Assembly: GCF_016901995.1 (NCBI RefSeq)
Contig: NZ_JACJLE010000001.1
Span: forward strand, 1 to 64,000
Length of the DNA: 64,000 nucleotides
Reading direction: 5' to 3'
Source of the DNA: Bacteroides caecigallinarum
GTDB taxonomy: Bacteria; Bacteroidota; Bacteroidia; Bacteroidales; Bacteroidaceae
Every line of letters begins with the position of its first letter. Within the stretch, counting starts at the first letter, position 1. Shown in pieces: positions 1 through 9,237 of the stretch. The notes beneath the pieces were generated by a model that made no database searches, was not told the origin of the DNA, and saw only the letters and a program-made list of their open reading frames with translations. A program made the translations under genes and the position numbers.

Positions 1-5
1 TATAT

Positions 6-55
6 TGTAACATACGTGATAAAAAATGTAACATTCATCTTCTTTTGTGTTACAT
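6..55. promoter_or_regulatory. Three TGTWACAT boxes upstream of the susC-like gene
   Basis: TGTAACAT occurs at 6-13 and 27-34 and TGTTACAT at 48-55, so the three boxes start exactly 21 bp apart, which places them on one face of the helix. They lie 50-100 bp upstream of the candidate -7 element. Related boxes (TGTTACAA at 5244 and TATTACAT at 5265, again 21 bp apart) precede the glycosidase gene. Seen: the repeats. Inferred: binding sites for a regulator shared by the two transcription units. No regulator gene is visible in the window. Confidence 0.45.
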
Positions 56-104
56 CTAAGAAACTATTGGTAACGTCTGAAATTTTATCTTATTGATTAA
101 TACG

Positions 105-112
105 TACCTTTG
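105..112 (+). promoter_or_regulatory. Candidate promoter -7 element for the susC/susD unit
   Basis: TACCTTTG matches the Bacteroidota -7 consensus TAnnTTTG. The -33 side is only a T-rich stretch near 82-86. This predicts an untranslated leader of about 165 nt. The leader is AT-rich and no clear riboswitch fold was seen in it. Confidence 0.5.
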
Positions 113-284
113 TTTTGTCAATAACAATTGTTTTACTTTAATATACTAAGTATGAAAAACGGTTCAATTTAAGTATATAAAAAAATTGTTATTAGGTTAC
201 TTATTACCTATATATTAATTAATAGAAGAAGTGATATTAATTTATAAAGCTTAATACTTAATGTTTAATTTAATTATTTCAATC

Positions 285-3200
285 ATGAAAAGCACAAGAA
301 ATCTGAAACCTTTATGGTTATTGATGTTTTTTTGCCTGATACCTTTTTGGGCAATAGCACAGACTGTAACTATTAGTGGTAACGTTAAGGACTCATCAGG
401 CATACCGGTTATTGGTGCCAGCGTGCTAGAAAAAGGTACTACCAATGGTATTATCACCGACTTTGACGGAAACTTCACTTTATCTGTAGAAAGCAACTCT
501 ACACTTGTTATTTCTTTTGTCGGATATAAGACACAAGAAATAAATGTAAATGGTCAGACTTCATTCAATGTGGTATTAAAAGAAGATACAGAAGTATTGG
601 AAGAAGTTGTTGTCGTTGGTTATGGTGTTCAAAAGAAGAAACTTGTAACAGGTGCTACAGTGCAAGTAAAAGGAGATGACTTACAGAAGTTAAACACCGT
701 AAGTGCTTTAGGTGCATTACAGAGCCAAAGTCCGGGCGTGAACATTACACAAAGTTCCGGTATGCCTGGAGAAGGATACAAGGTTAATATCCGTGGTATG
801 GGTACTATTGGCTCTTCAGCACCTCTATATGTTATTGATGGTGTGGCTGGTGGAGACATAAATATGCTTAACCCATCAGATATCGAATCTATCGACGTAT
901 TAAAAGATGCTGCTTCGGCTGCAATCTACGGTGCCCGTGCGGCTAACGGTGTAATCCTTGTCACAACCAAACAAGGTAAAACAGGAAAAGTACGAGTATC
1001 ATATGACGGATATTACGGTGTACAGCAAATAGCTAAAAAACCGGAGTTATTGAATGCCAAGCAGTATATGGAGATAATGGATAGAAAAGACGGCGCATAC
1101 GATTGGGAAAGCTTACTTCCGTCATACCTTTATGATTCTATTATGGACGGTTCATGGAACGGAACAAATTGGCTTGATGAAGCAACAAACAATAATGCAC
1201 CTACACAGAACCATGCATTTAATATCACAGGCGGAAATGAATTCTCGAAATTCTCATTAGGTTTATCATATACTTCCCAGGAAGGAACTATCGGAAAACC
1301 TGTAGAACCTAATTATGAACGTTATACATCTCGTCTAAATTCAGAACATGTAATTTTGAAGAACAATGATTTTGATGTTATCAAGTTCGGAGAAAACATG
1401 ACCTACAGCTATACAGAAAGATCAGGTATAGGAATTGGTAATATATATTGGAACGACGTCCATAACTTCCTTGTAGCAAATCCTTTGATGCCTGTTTACG
1501 ACAGCGAAGGCAATTATTATGACCAGGACGACAAAGTAGCAGAAGGTTGGGGGTTTGAACCTAATGCTGCCAACCCTATTGCTTCGATGGTTTATCAAAG
1601 AGGTAAAAACCTTACAAGGAATCATGCTTTCCGTGGAAACTTCTATTTGGAAATACAGCCAATAAAGAATTTAAAATATAAAACCAGCTTTGGCTATCGT
1701 TTCAATTCATCAAGTTACAGATCTTATACAGACAAGTTCAATTTATCTGCAGCCACAATAAATACAAACGATAGAGTAACCCAAACTCAGAGCATGGATT
1801 TGGCATGGACATGGGAAAATACTTTAAGCTATAGCCTGAAAAAGAACTATCATGCTTTTGATGCCGTTATCGGTCAATCAATGGAAAAATGGGGTATAGG
1901 AGAAAATGTTTCTGCTACAAATGCAAACTCATTGTTCCCTGGACTGTTTGACTACGCTTATTTGAGCAATACACAAGGTATTAATTCAAGTTTGACAACT
2001 GTCAGCGGAGCACCTCAGACCGCAGGTCGTCTGGCTTCTTTCTTCGGTAGAGTTAACTACAACTATAACGAAAAATATATGTTCTCTGCAACTTTACGTG
2101 CCGATGGTTCAGGAAACTTTGCAAGAGGAAACAGATGGGGCGTCTTCCCATCATTCTCAGCAGGTTGGGTAATTACTAATGAATCGTTCATGGAAAGTGT
2201 TCAAAACTGGATGGACTTTTTGAAGATCCGTGCCAGCTGGGGTCAGAACGGTAACTCAGACATAACTAACTTCCAGTATCTTTCAACTATTGCTTTTGAT
2301 GCCCAGAACTCATATGTATTTGGAACAGATAAAGTTACACAAACTACAGGAGCCTATGCAAATATATTGCCAAATAAAGACATCTCATGGGAAACATCAG
2401 AACAGTTAGACTTGGGTATTGATGCACGTTTCTTTAATTCCAGACTTGGATTAGCTTTCGATTACTATCACAAAGTAACTAAGGACTGGCTTGTTCAGGC
2501 TCCTATCCTTGCCAGCTACGGTACAGGTGCTCCATACATAAATGGTGGTGACATTGTAAACAAAGGTTTTGAAATAGCTTTGAACTGGAATGAAAGAATA
2601 AGAGACTTTAATTATGGTATCAATTTCAACCTGTCACACAATAAAAACGAAGTTACAAGAATCGCCAATACAGAAGGCATTATCCACGGTCCTAGCGATG
2701 TGCTTACAGCTATGAGTGGCGGTGAAATTTACAGAGCCGAAGTCGGTTATCCAATAGGATATTTCTGGGGATATAAAACTGCAGGAGTATTCCAGAACCA
2801 GGCACAAGTAGATGCTACAAAAGCTAAATTATCAACAGCTGCTCCAGGTGAACTTATATTTGTTGATGTAAACGGTGACGGAGAAATATCAGAGGCTGAT
2901 AAAACTATGTTAGGTGATCCAAACCCTGATTTCCGTATGGGATTCTCTTTCAACCTCGGTTATAAAGGATGGGATTTGTCTGTTACAACTAACGGTGCTT
3001 TCGGACAGCAAGTTGTAAAATCATACCGTCAATATTTGGGTGAAACAAAACAGAACTTTACAACAGATGTTTACGAATGCTGGAATGGTGAAGGCACATC
3101 AAACACTATGCCGTCTATCTACAAGATGGAAAGTAGCGAAAGCTGGAAAAACTTCTCTGACATTTTCGTTGAAGATGCCAGCTATCTGAGAATACAGAAC

Positions 3201-3425
3201 ATCACATTAGGATATGATTTCAAGAAATTGTTCCCTAAAATGCCTCTTGAACAAGCCAGAATATATTTGTCTGTTCTTAATGCTTACACATTCACAGGTT
3301 ATTCTGGTATGGATCCGGAAGTTGGTGCAAGCGGTAACGATTCTTATAGCTGGGCTTCAGGTATAGATTTAGGTTTCTATCCAAGTCCCCGTACATATAT
3401 GGTTGGTGTAAATCTTAAATTTTAA
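285..3425 (+). CDS. SusC/RagA-family TonB-linked outer membrane transporter
   Basis: This is the outer-membrane channel of a SusCD glycan importer; with the SusD lipoprotein that follows it would take up oligosaccharides using TonB energy. The 1046-residue protein has a signal peptide ending FWAIAQ, a carboxypeptidase-D regulatory-like domain (about residues 27-105), a TonB-box region containing EEVVVVGYG, a plug domain (SQSPGVNI, YVIDGV, ANGVILVTT) and a long beta-barrel ending in VNLKF. I chose the ATG at 285 over the one at 261 because it starts directly at a basic, then hydrophobic signal peptide. The susD-like gene starts 11 bp after the stop. The substrate cannot be read from sequence; the GH35-like enzyme downstream hints at a galactose-containing glycan. 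Confidence 0.95.
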   Translation: MKSTRNLKPLWLLMFFCLIPFWAIAQTVTISGNVKDSSGIPVIGASVLEKGTTNGIITDFDGNFTLSVESNSTLVISFVGYKTQEINVNGQTSFNVVLKEDTEVLEEVVVVGYGVQKKKLVTGATVQVKGDDLQKLNTVSALGALQSQSPGVNITQSSGMPGEGYKVNIRGMGTIGSSAPLYVIDGVAGGDINMLNPSDIESIDVLKDAASAAIYGARAANGVILVTTKQGKTGKVRVSYDGYYGVQQIAKKPELLNAKQYMEIMDRKDGAYDWESLLPSYLYDSIMDGSWNGTNWLDEATNNNAPTQNHAFNITGGNEFSKFSLGLSYTSQEGTIGKPVEPNYERYTSRLNSEHVILKNNDFDVIKFGENMTYSYTERSGIGIGNIYWNDVHNFLVANPLMPVYDSEGNYYDQDDKVAEGWGFEPNAANPIASMVYQRGKNLTRNHAFRGNFYLEIQPIKNLKYKTSFGYRFNSSSYRSYTDKFNLSAATINTNDRVTQTQSMDLAWTWENTLSYSLKKNYHAFDAVIGQSMEKWGIGENVSATNANSLFPGLFDYAYLSNTQGINSSLTTVSGAPQTAGRLASFFGRVNYNYNEKYMFSATLRADGSGNFARGNRWGVFPSFSAGWVITNESFMESVQNWMDFLKIRASWGQNGNSDITNFQYLSTIAFDAQNSYVFGTDKVTQTTGAYANILPNKDISWETSEQLDLGIDARFFNSRLGLAFDYYHKVTKDWLVQAPILASYGTGAPYINGGDIVNKGFEIALNWNERIRDFNYGINFNLSHNKNEVTRIANTEGIIHGPSDVLTAMSGGEIYRAEVGYPIGYFWGYKTAGVFQNQAQVDATKAKLSTAAPGELIFVDVNGDGEISEADKTMLGDPNPDFRMGFSFNLGYKGWDLSVTTNGAFGQQVVKSYRQYLGETKQNFTTDVYECWNGEGTSNTMPSIYKMESSESWKNFSDIFVEDASYLRIQNITLGYDFKKLFPKMPLEQARIYLSVLNAYTFTGYSGMDPEVGASGNDSYSWASGIDLGFYPSPRTYMVGVNLKF

Positions 3426-3436
3426 ATAGTATAGTC

Positions 3437-5140
3437 ATGAAACTAAAATATATATACGCAGCAATTTTTGCAGCACTTACATTAAACAGTTGTGAAAACT
3501 TTCTCGATACTGAGAATTACACACAGAAAACTACAAGTAACTTCCCTAAAACATCTGAGGATATCAGTATGATGTTGTCAGGTTTGTATTCAACATTGAA
3601 TCATCAAAACAGACAGCACACTGTCAATATATACTATGTGGCAGGAGCAGCTTCAGACGAATTATTCGGCGGTGGCGGTTCTGCAGATAAAGCATTCCAA
3701 ATGACAGACAAGCTTTTAAATGTAGGAGTTGATGCATTCCAATCATTCTGGGAAGAAAATTATAAGGGAATATATCGTGCAAACATGATACTTGAATACG
3801 TTGGCAATGTAACTGATTGGGTTGACGAAGCAACGAAAAATCAGGCTATCGGCGAAGCCAAGTTCATGAGAGCCTTGCTTTATTTCCAGATGGCACAAAT
3901 GTTTGGCGAAGTTCCGATGCCGTTAACTTCTGAGGCGCAAAACCTGCCAAAATCTTCTGCCGAAGAAATATATGCCCAAATAACTACAGATTTGAAAGAA
4001 TGTATTGAAAGCATGCCTGACAAGAAATATTCTCCTGATTTCTCCGGTCATGCAACAAAATATGTAGCAGAAGCTTATATGGCAAGGGTATTCTTATTCT
4101 ATACAGGTTATTACAAGAAAGATACTTTACCTTTGACTGATGGTGGAAGTGTTACAAAAGATGAAGTTATAATCTGGCTGGAAGATTGCAAGGATAACAG
4201 TGGTTATGATCTTGTAAATGATTATAGGGAATTATGGCCATATACTAATCCTTATACTATAAATGACTATTCTTATACAAAGGGGCAAAATGCAATTGAC
4301 GGTACAAAACTGGCATGGGAAACGGATGTGAATAATGAAGTGCTTTTCGCTACTAAATATAACGTATATGGTTCATGGGATGATGTAAGTCTTTCAAACA
4401 TGTTTCCACTTTTCTATGGTCTCAGAAATCAGGATTACGCCAAGACTTTCCCATTTGGCCAAGGTTGGGGATGTGGAACTGTAAACTCGGTATTATTTAA
4501 TGACTGGTTGGCAGACGAGCCTAACGACCCAAGACGTAATGCTTCTATCTTAGATGTTAAAGAAGAAGGAATAACATATTCATGGGACGGTAATGACCAA
4601 ATGGAATATACAGGATATTTCCAGAAGAAATATATGAATATAAATGCTAAAGCATCTGATGGTTCACTTGTGGTATATTCATATTTAATGTATGGTGCAC
4701 AAAACAATATGCAGCTAGGTCAGACTCAGGATTTGGTAATGATGCGTTATGCCGATGTTCTTTTAATGCACTCTGAATTGACAGAAACAGCAGATGGCTT
4801 GAATAAAGTACGTAACAGAGTAGGACTTCCAAGTGTTGACTATTCACTGGACAACATAAAAAAGGAAAGAAGATACGAACTAGCATTCGAAGGTATCCGT
4901 TGGTTTGACCTTATGAGATGGGGCGATGTAGAAACTCAATTGGAAAGACAGATAGGCGTAAAAATCATAAATGCCGGAAAAGAAACTACAATGCAATCAT
5001 TCGGTGGCGGATTTACCAAGAGATATCAGGAAACAGGTGGTTTCTGGCCAATACCTAAATCTCAGATGGATTTGTCAGGCGGTGTACTAGTTCAGAATAA
5101 AGGATGGGGTACTACTGATGCTGAATTCTTAGGCTGGTAA
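3437..5140 (+). CDS. SusD/RagB-family starch-binding-like outer membrane lipoprotein
   Basis: This is the surface glycan-binding lid of the SusC channel encoded just upstream. The 567-residue protein begins with a lipoprotein signal peptide and the lipobox LNSC (lipidated Cys about residue 19). The SusD-like N-terminal region contains the helical segment NYKGIYRANMILE, and the RagB/SusD C-terminal region contains KERRYELAFEGIRWFDLMRWG, a segment (shown here as separate motifs YELAFEG and RWFDLMRWG) that is highly typical of the family. It is co-transcribed with the SusC gene (11 bp gap) and closed by a strong terminator. The ligand is unknown. Confidence 0.94.
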   Translation: MKLKYIYAAIFAALTLNSCENFLDTENYTQKTTSNFPKTSEDISMMLSGLYSTLNHQNRQHTVNIYYVAGAASDELFGGGGSADKAFQMTDKLLNVGVDAFQSFWEENYKGIYRANMILEYVGNVTDWVDEATKNQAIGEAKFMRALLYFQMAQMFGEVPMPLTSEAQNLPKSSAEEIYAQITTDLKECIESMPDKKYSPDFSGHATKYVAEAYMARVFLFYTGYYKKDTLPLTDGGSVTKDEVIIWLEDCKDNSGYDLVNDYRELWPYTNPYTINDYSYTKGQNAIDGTKLAWETDVNNEVLFATKYNVYGSWDDVSLSNMFPLFYGLRNQDYAKTFPFGQGWGCGTVNSVLFNDWLADEPNDPRRNASILDVKEEGITYSWDGNDQMEYTGYFQKKYMNINAKASDGSLVVYSYLMYGAQNNMQLGQTQDLVMMRYADVLLMHSELTETADGLNKVRNRVGLPSVDYSLDNIKKERRYELAFEGIRWFDLMRWGDVETQLERQIGVKIINAGKETTMQSFGGGFTKRYQETGGFWPIPKSQMDLSGGVLVQNKGWGTTDAEFLGW

Positions 5141-5168
5141 AAAATCTAAATTCAAAATACTTAAAATA

Positions 5169-5217
5169 AAACCGACATATATCGTAATTAAAAAAATTGA
5201 TATATGCCGGTTTTTTT
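5169..5217 (+). terminator. Rho-independent terminator after susD
   Basis: A 14-15 bp stem pairs AAACCGACATATATC (5169-5183) with GATATATGCCGGTTT (5199-5213) with one mismatch and is followed by a T run. It ends the susC-susD transcript and separates it from the glycosidase gene. Confidence 0.85.
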
Positions 5218-5300
5218 ATACTCATTAATATAAACAACGAATATGTTACAAATGCTTCCGTATATATTACATACACCATTTTTACATCAGATATTATTAT

Positions 5301-5328
5301 TTTGAAGAAATAAAATAATTTACCTTTG
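5301..5328 (+). promoter_or_regulatory. Promoter of the GH35-like gene
   Basis: TTTG at 5301-5304 and TACCTTTG at 5321-5328 form a Bacteroidota -33/-7 pair with 16 bp spacing. The -7 element overlaps an upstream in-frame TTG/ATG-like start, which supports the ATG at 5353 as the true start. TGTTACAA and TATTACAT boxes lie at 5244 and 5265. Confidence 0.6.
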
Positions 5329-5352
5329 TCTCATTCTCAAAATATAATATCA

Positions 5353-7059
5353 ATGAAAAAACATTTATTATCCATGGCATTATTTTTTGCCATATCAGCA
5401 TCGTACGCACAAGAACTGCCTCATTGGACCAGACAAGGGACAGCCACACAAATGACAGTCAATGACAAGCCCATGCTTCTTCTGGCCGGTGAACTTGGAA
5501 ACTCCTCGGCTTCATCGCCAGAAGACATTGAGAGTATATTCCCAAAATTAAAACGTATCGGACTGAATACCGTACTAGTACCGGCTTATTGGGATCTGAT
5601 AGAGCCGGAAGAGGGGAAATTCGACTTCTCACTCATTAACAAGACCATCACTGAAGCAAGGGATCAAGATATGAAAGTCGTTTTCCTGTGGTTCGGCGCA
5701 TGGAAAAACTCCATGAGCTGTTATGCCCCGCTATGGTTCAAAAGCAATTACAAGAAATATCCACGGTGTTATACTGAAGCCGGAAAGCCACTGGAAATAG
5801 CCAGTCCTTTTTCGGAAAATGTTTTCGAAGCCGATTCCAGAGCTTTCGTGAAACTGATGAGCCATATAAAGGATTTTGATTCAAAGGAGAATACGGTAAT
5901 CATGATTCAGGTGGAGAATGAGATAGGTATGCTGGAAAGCGCCAGAGACCACTCAAAGACGGCTGATAAGCTGTTCAAATCTCCGATACCTGAAGAGCTG
6001 AAAAAATATCTGAAGAAGAATATCAATACTCTTCACCCATGGCTGAAAGAAAAATGGCAGAAAGCCGGTGGAAAAACGGAAGGCACATGGGAAGATGTCT
6101 TCGGAAAAGACATTTTCACTGATGAAATATTTATGGCATGGCAATATGCCGCATACGTAGAGAAAATGATTCAGAAAGGAAGGGAAGTATATAACCTGCC
6201 AATGTATGTCAATGCAGCGATGAACAGCCGTAACAGGAAACCGGGCGAATATCCTTCAGCGGGACCGCTTGCACACCTTATTGATATATGGAAATGTGCA
6301 GCTCCAAGCATAGACCTTCTGGCTCCGGACTTGTATGACAAAGGATTTGTGGACTGGGTTGCACAGTACAAACTTCATAACAATCCGCTTTTCATTCCCG
6401 AAATAAGGCTCGAGCCTAATGATGGGGTGAGAGCATTCTATGTGTTCGGACAGCATGATGCCATAGGCTTCAGTCCTTTCTCAATAGAGGATGCTCCCGA
6501 CGACGGCAATTACAAACTCACCAAGGCCTATGCCAAACTTGAAGAACTTATGCCTCTGATCACCAAATATCAGGGTAAGGAACAGATGAAAGGCATATTA
6601 TTCGACCAGACGAACAAGGAAAAGAACATTAAGTGGGACGGGATTACGCTTTCATGCAAGCATTTCTTCACTCTTCCTTGGGATGCCCGTGCCACTGACG
6701 GAAGTGTATGGCCCGAAGGCGGAGGTATCATAATAAAGCTTGACAGTTACGAATATATTGTTGCCGGAAGCGGTATTGTAATAGAATTCAAGAATCCTGA
6801 TGAATTGAAGGGATTTATACAGAAGAAGCTTGGCGAGGACGGTTTCATTGCTGCCGGTGGTAATACTGCCAATGAAGAAAAATGGTATGCGGAAAAACGT
6901 ATAGGAATAGGTTCGGTAGATGAGGTCAGTATAGACGAGGAAGGAAATATGAAATATTTGCGCCGGCTTAACGGCGATCAGGATCATCAGGGCCGACACG
7001 TCAGAATTGGAGTCGATGACTTCAGTATTTTACACGTGAAACTATACGAATATAGATGA
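5353..7059 (+). CDS. GH35-like beta-galactosidase with DUF5597 C-terminal domain
   Basis: This is a probable exo-acting glycosidase (beta-galactosidase type) of the periplasm or cell surface. The 568-residue protein has a signal peptide ending ASYAQ and a TIM-barrel GH35/GH42-like catalytic domain. IQVENEIG gives the likely acid/base Glu190, and FIPEIRL gives the likely nucleophile Glu350. The C-terminal region with AAGGNTANEEKWYAE matches the DUF5597 module found on such enzymes. It has its own promoter after the SusCD terminator and shares upstream box motifs with susC, so it is probably part of the same small polysaccharide-utilisation locus. Activity on galactosides is inferred from the family; other beta-glycosides are possible. 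Confidence 0.85.
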   Translation: MKKHLLSMALFFAISASYAQELPHWTRQGTATQMTVNDKPMLLLAGELGNSSASSPEDIESIFPKLKRIGLNTVLVPAYWDLIEPEEGKFDFSLINKTITEARDQDMKVVFLWFGAWKNSMSCYAPLWFKSNYKKYPRCYTEAGKPLEIASPFSENVFEADSRAFVKLMSHIKDFDSKENTVIMIQVENEIGMLESARDHSKTADKLFKSPIPEELKKYLKKNINTLHPWLKEKWQKAGGKTEGTWEDVFGKDIFTDEIFMAWQYAAYVEKMIQKGREVYNLPMYVNAAMNSRNRKPGEYPSAGPLAHLIDIWKCAAPSIDLLAPDLYDKGFVDWVAQYKLHNNPLFIPEIRLEPNDGVRAFYVFGQHDAIGFSPFSIEDAPDDGNYKLTKAYAKLEELMPLITKYQGKEQMKGILFDQTNKEKNIKWDGITLSCKHFFTLPWDARATDGSVWPEGGGIIIKLDSYEYIVAGSGIVIEFKNPDELKGFIQKKLGEDGFIAAGGNTANEEKWYAEKRIGIGSVDEVSIDEEGNMKYLRRLNGDQDHQGRHVRIGVDDFSILHVKLYEYR

Positions 7060-7074
7060 GCGTTCATTTAATTT

Positions 7075-7117
7075 AAAACGACAGTTCATTTTACATCGAA
7101 TGAACTGTCGTTTTTTT
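7075..7117. terminator. Bidirectional terminator between convergent genes
   Basis: AAAACGACAGTTCATT (7075-7090) pairs with AATGAACTGTCGTTTT (7099-7114). Runs of T follow on the plus strand and runs of A precede it, so the hairpin can stop the glycosidase transcript and the opposing envC operon. Confidence 0.85.
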
Positions 7118-8396
7118 ATCTTGCTATCCAAAGCTCTGGATTAAGCTTTTCTTTCTCCTTTCGTAACTGAAAATGAAGTACTGTATTGCCGTCTGTATCA
7201 GTATTTATCTGCCCTATTACATCACGCGTTTTCAACTGGCTTCCTTGTTTCACAATCACTGATTCCAGATTACAATATACGGAGATATAACTTCCGTGAC
7301 GAACCAGAACATTTGCCAGACCGTTATATTGGAACACAGCAGTAACTTCTCCATCAAATATGGTACGTGCCATCGCACCGGATTTAGCCTTAATGTCTAT
7401 ACCTTTATTATCGAGACGAACATTTTTCAATCCTTCCACCTGATACTGACCGTAACGACCGACAATTACATATGGGCCTGTAACAGGTATAGGAAGTCTT
7501 CCTTTATTGCGTTCGAATGTTCCTGATAATTTACGGTCCGAATAATCAACTTTATAGACGTCCATCTGTTCCTTTTCTTTCTTGACACTTTCACCTGCAG
7601 GCTGTTTTTTGGTCTGTGCCTGTTTACGCCTGCGTTCCTCCTCTGCCCTTTTACGTGCCGCTTCTATTTCTATGGCAATCAGACGATCTATTTCCGCATT
7701 AAGTCTGTTTGCTGCCTTTCGTTGTTTTTCCAACTCACTTCGCAGTTGTATCTGCTTTTTTTGCATAGATGCAAGCAGTTTCTTTCTGTCAGCCTCTTGA
7801 GTTTCAAGTTTCTTTTTCTCGGCTTCCTGATGCTTAAGCAATGCAATCTTTGCCTGATAGGTTTCTTCGGTCACCTTCTTCTTCTCCTGAATCTCAGACA
7901 TTTTCGCCTTTATTTCCTCACCTTTAAGACGCTGGAAGTTGGCATACTGTCTCACATAGCGCAAGCGCCGGTACATCTGACTCAAATTATCTGCAGAGAA
8001 AATGAACATAAGTTTTTCCTGTATAGTGCTGTTACGATGAAGATATTTGAGAGATTTTTCATAACCGGCACGTTTACGTTCCAAATCTCCTTCCAATACT
8101 TTCATCTCACTTTCCAGACGGTTTATTTCCTGCTGTATGCTATTTACATCACTCTGTATAGCTGATAGATAGCGGCGTCTTTCGGCAATCTGTCCGCTTA
8201 TAAGAGCCAGATTGTCCAACTGGCTTTTAACGTCCTTCCCTGCCGACTGTAAAAGTGTTTCAGATTCGTTTATGCGCTGATGAAGTTCATTACGTTCTTT
8301 CTCCAACTGCCTTATCTTGGGAGTTGACTGTGCACAAACAAACTGTACAAGTTGTATGCAAATAAATAGTAATATGTACCTTGATGAAATATACAT
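7116..8396 (-). CDS. envC: EnvC-like murein hydrolase activator (degenerate M23/LytM domain)
   Basis: This periplasmic protein probably activates a peptidoglycan amidase at the division site. The 426-residue protein has a signal peptide ending FVCAQ, long coiled coils (about residues 25-265, many K/E/R/Q heptads) and a C-terminal LytM fold (about 310-426). The zinc ligands of active M23 peptidases are missing: the HxGxD motif reads NKGID and the HxH motif reads VLHFQL. This loss is what distinguishes EnvC/NlpD-type activators from hydrolases. It is last in the operon dut-TPR-DUF4292-envC, only 6 bp after the DUF4292 stop. The partner amidase is not in this window. Confidence 0.85.
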   Translation of the reverse strand: MYISSRYILLFICIQLVQFVCAQSTPKIRQLEKERNELHQRINESETLLQSAGKDVKSQLDNLALISGQIAERRRYLSAIQSDVNSIQQEINRLESEMKVLEGDLERKRAGYEKSLKYLHRNSTIQEKLMFIFSADNLSQMYRRLRYVRQYANFQRLKGEEIKAKMSEIQEKKKVTEETYQAKIALLKHQEAEKKKLETQEADRKKLLASMQKKQIQLRSELEKQRKAANRLNAEIDRLIAIEIEAARKRAEEERRRKQAQTKKQPAGESVKKEKEQMDVYKVDYSDRKLSGTFERNKGRLPIPVTGPYVIVGRYGQYQVEGLKNVRLDNKGIDIKAKSGAMARTIFDGEVTAVFQYNGLANVLVRHGSYISVYCNLESVIVKQGSQLKTRDVIGQINTDTDGNTVLHFQLRKEKEKLNPELWIAR

Positions 8397-8402
8397 CTTT
8401 GC

Positions 8403-9227
8403 TTACTGTTTTATAAATAGTTTCAACAGTTCCTGTACTGACATTTTTCTATATTTTGATGATAGTTCAGTCTTGGAATCCCAATTGGAATCTGTATTGA
8501 TACGGGATAATTTCATATCCAATGAATACTTCTTGTCAGTTCCTTCGGACATCATTTCTATAGACTGAGGGAATACGTCATTTCCCAACATGGTGAAATC
8601 CGCATAACGGCAATGAAGCGAATATGGCAAGTCCTTAAGCGCTATGACTGTCTCTTCCAGACGACCGTCTGTGGCCGACGTAAAGAAACTATAACCGATA
8701 CGCTTTGTTCCTTTCACCTGCAATCGTGCCCTGTCTGCGTAAGGAGACAAAGTAAATCCTGAAGCATCAGCCACTGAAAGCTTATCCTTTCCGGGAATAA
8801 ATATTTCATTCAATATTAAAGACTGGAGAATATTAAAATCCAGTTCAGTATTCAGAAGACTGCTTATTTCGGCAAAACCTAACTCAACATAACGCTTGTT
8901 CATCCTGTCAACTGCCATGATTTTATCAGGAGTTATGTCTATACGTGCCACTTCTATACCCAATATAGGAGCCACACTGAAACGTATTATCTCACCACGA
9001 CGCACACGCATATTTGCATTAACACTCATAGGCGAGGATGAGCCTACATTCAACTCTATACGGGCACGGGCGGTCAGATTATCACGTGATGGAGTCCACT
9101 CTATCACCTTTTCCATATATTCAGTTCCGGAAAGACCACCAATCGTAGTATTACGCAATGTATTCCTGGAAGTTGAACACGATGTCAGGATTAATACAAG
9201 CAGAACTATGTAGCTGATTTGTTTCAT
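8403..9227 (-). CDS. DUF4292 family lipoprotein
   Basis: A 274-residue predicted lipoprotein: MKQISYIVLLVLILTSC gives a short signal peptide with lipobox LTSC. The rest is a soluble beta-rich domain matching the Bacteroidota family DUF4292, which I recall as having a LolA/LolB-like fold; that is family knowledge and not seen here. The ATG at 9227 was preferred to an upstream TTG at 9245, because the former starts exactly at the signal peptide and leaves a clean 10 bp gap from the TPR gene. The conserved neighbourhood with an EnvC homologue and a TPR lipoprotein suggests envelope work, perhaps lipid or lipoprotein handling. The exact role is unknown. Confidence 0.85.
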   Translation of the reverse strand: MKQISYIVLLVLILTSCSTSRNTLRNTTIGGLSGTEYMEKVIEWTPSRDNLTARARIELNVGSSSPMSVNANMRVRRGEIIRFSVAPILGIEVARIDITPDKIMAVDRMNKRYVELGFAEISSLLNTELDFNILQSLILNEIFIPGKDKLSVADASGFTLSPYADRARLQVKGTKRIGYSFFTSATDGRLEETVIALKDLPYSLHCRYADFTMLGNDVFPQSIEMMSEGTDKKYSLDMKLSRINTDSNWDSKTELSSKYRKMSVQELLKLFIKQ

Positions 9228-9237
9228 AAAAGCACTA

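Noticed and set aside
7722-8165. 147-residue plus-strand frame inside envC
   Set aside because: Shadow of the coiled-coil coding region; sequence is low-complexity Leu/Phe-rich as expected from reversed Lys/Glu codons.
7116-8396. Active M23 peptidase
   Set aside because: Both zinc-ligand motifs are altered, so catalysis is unlikely.
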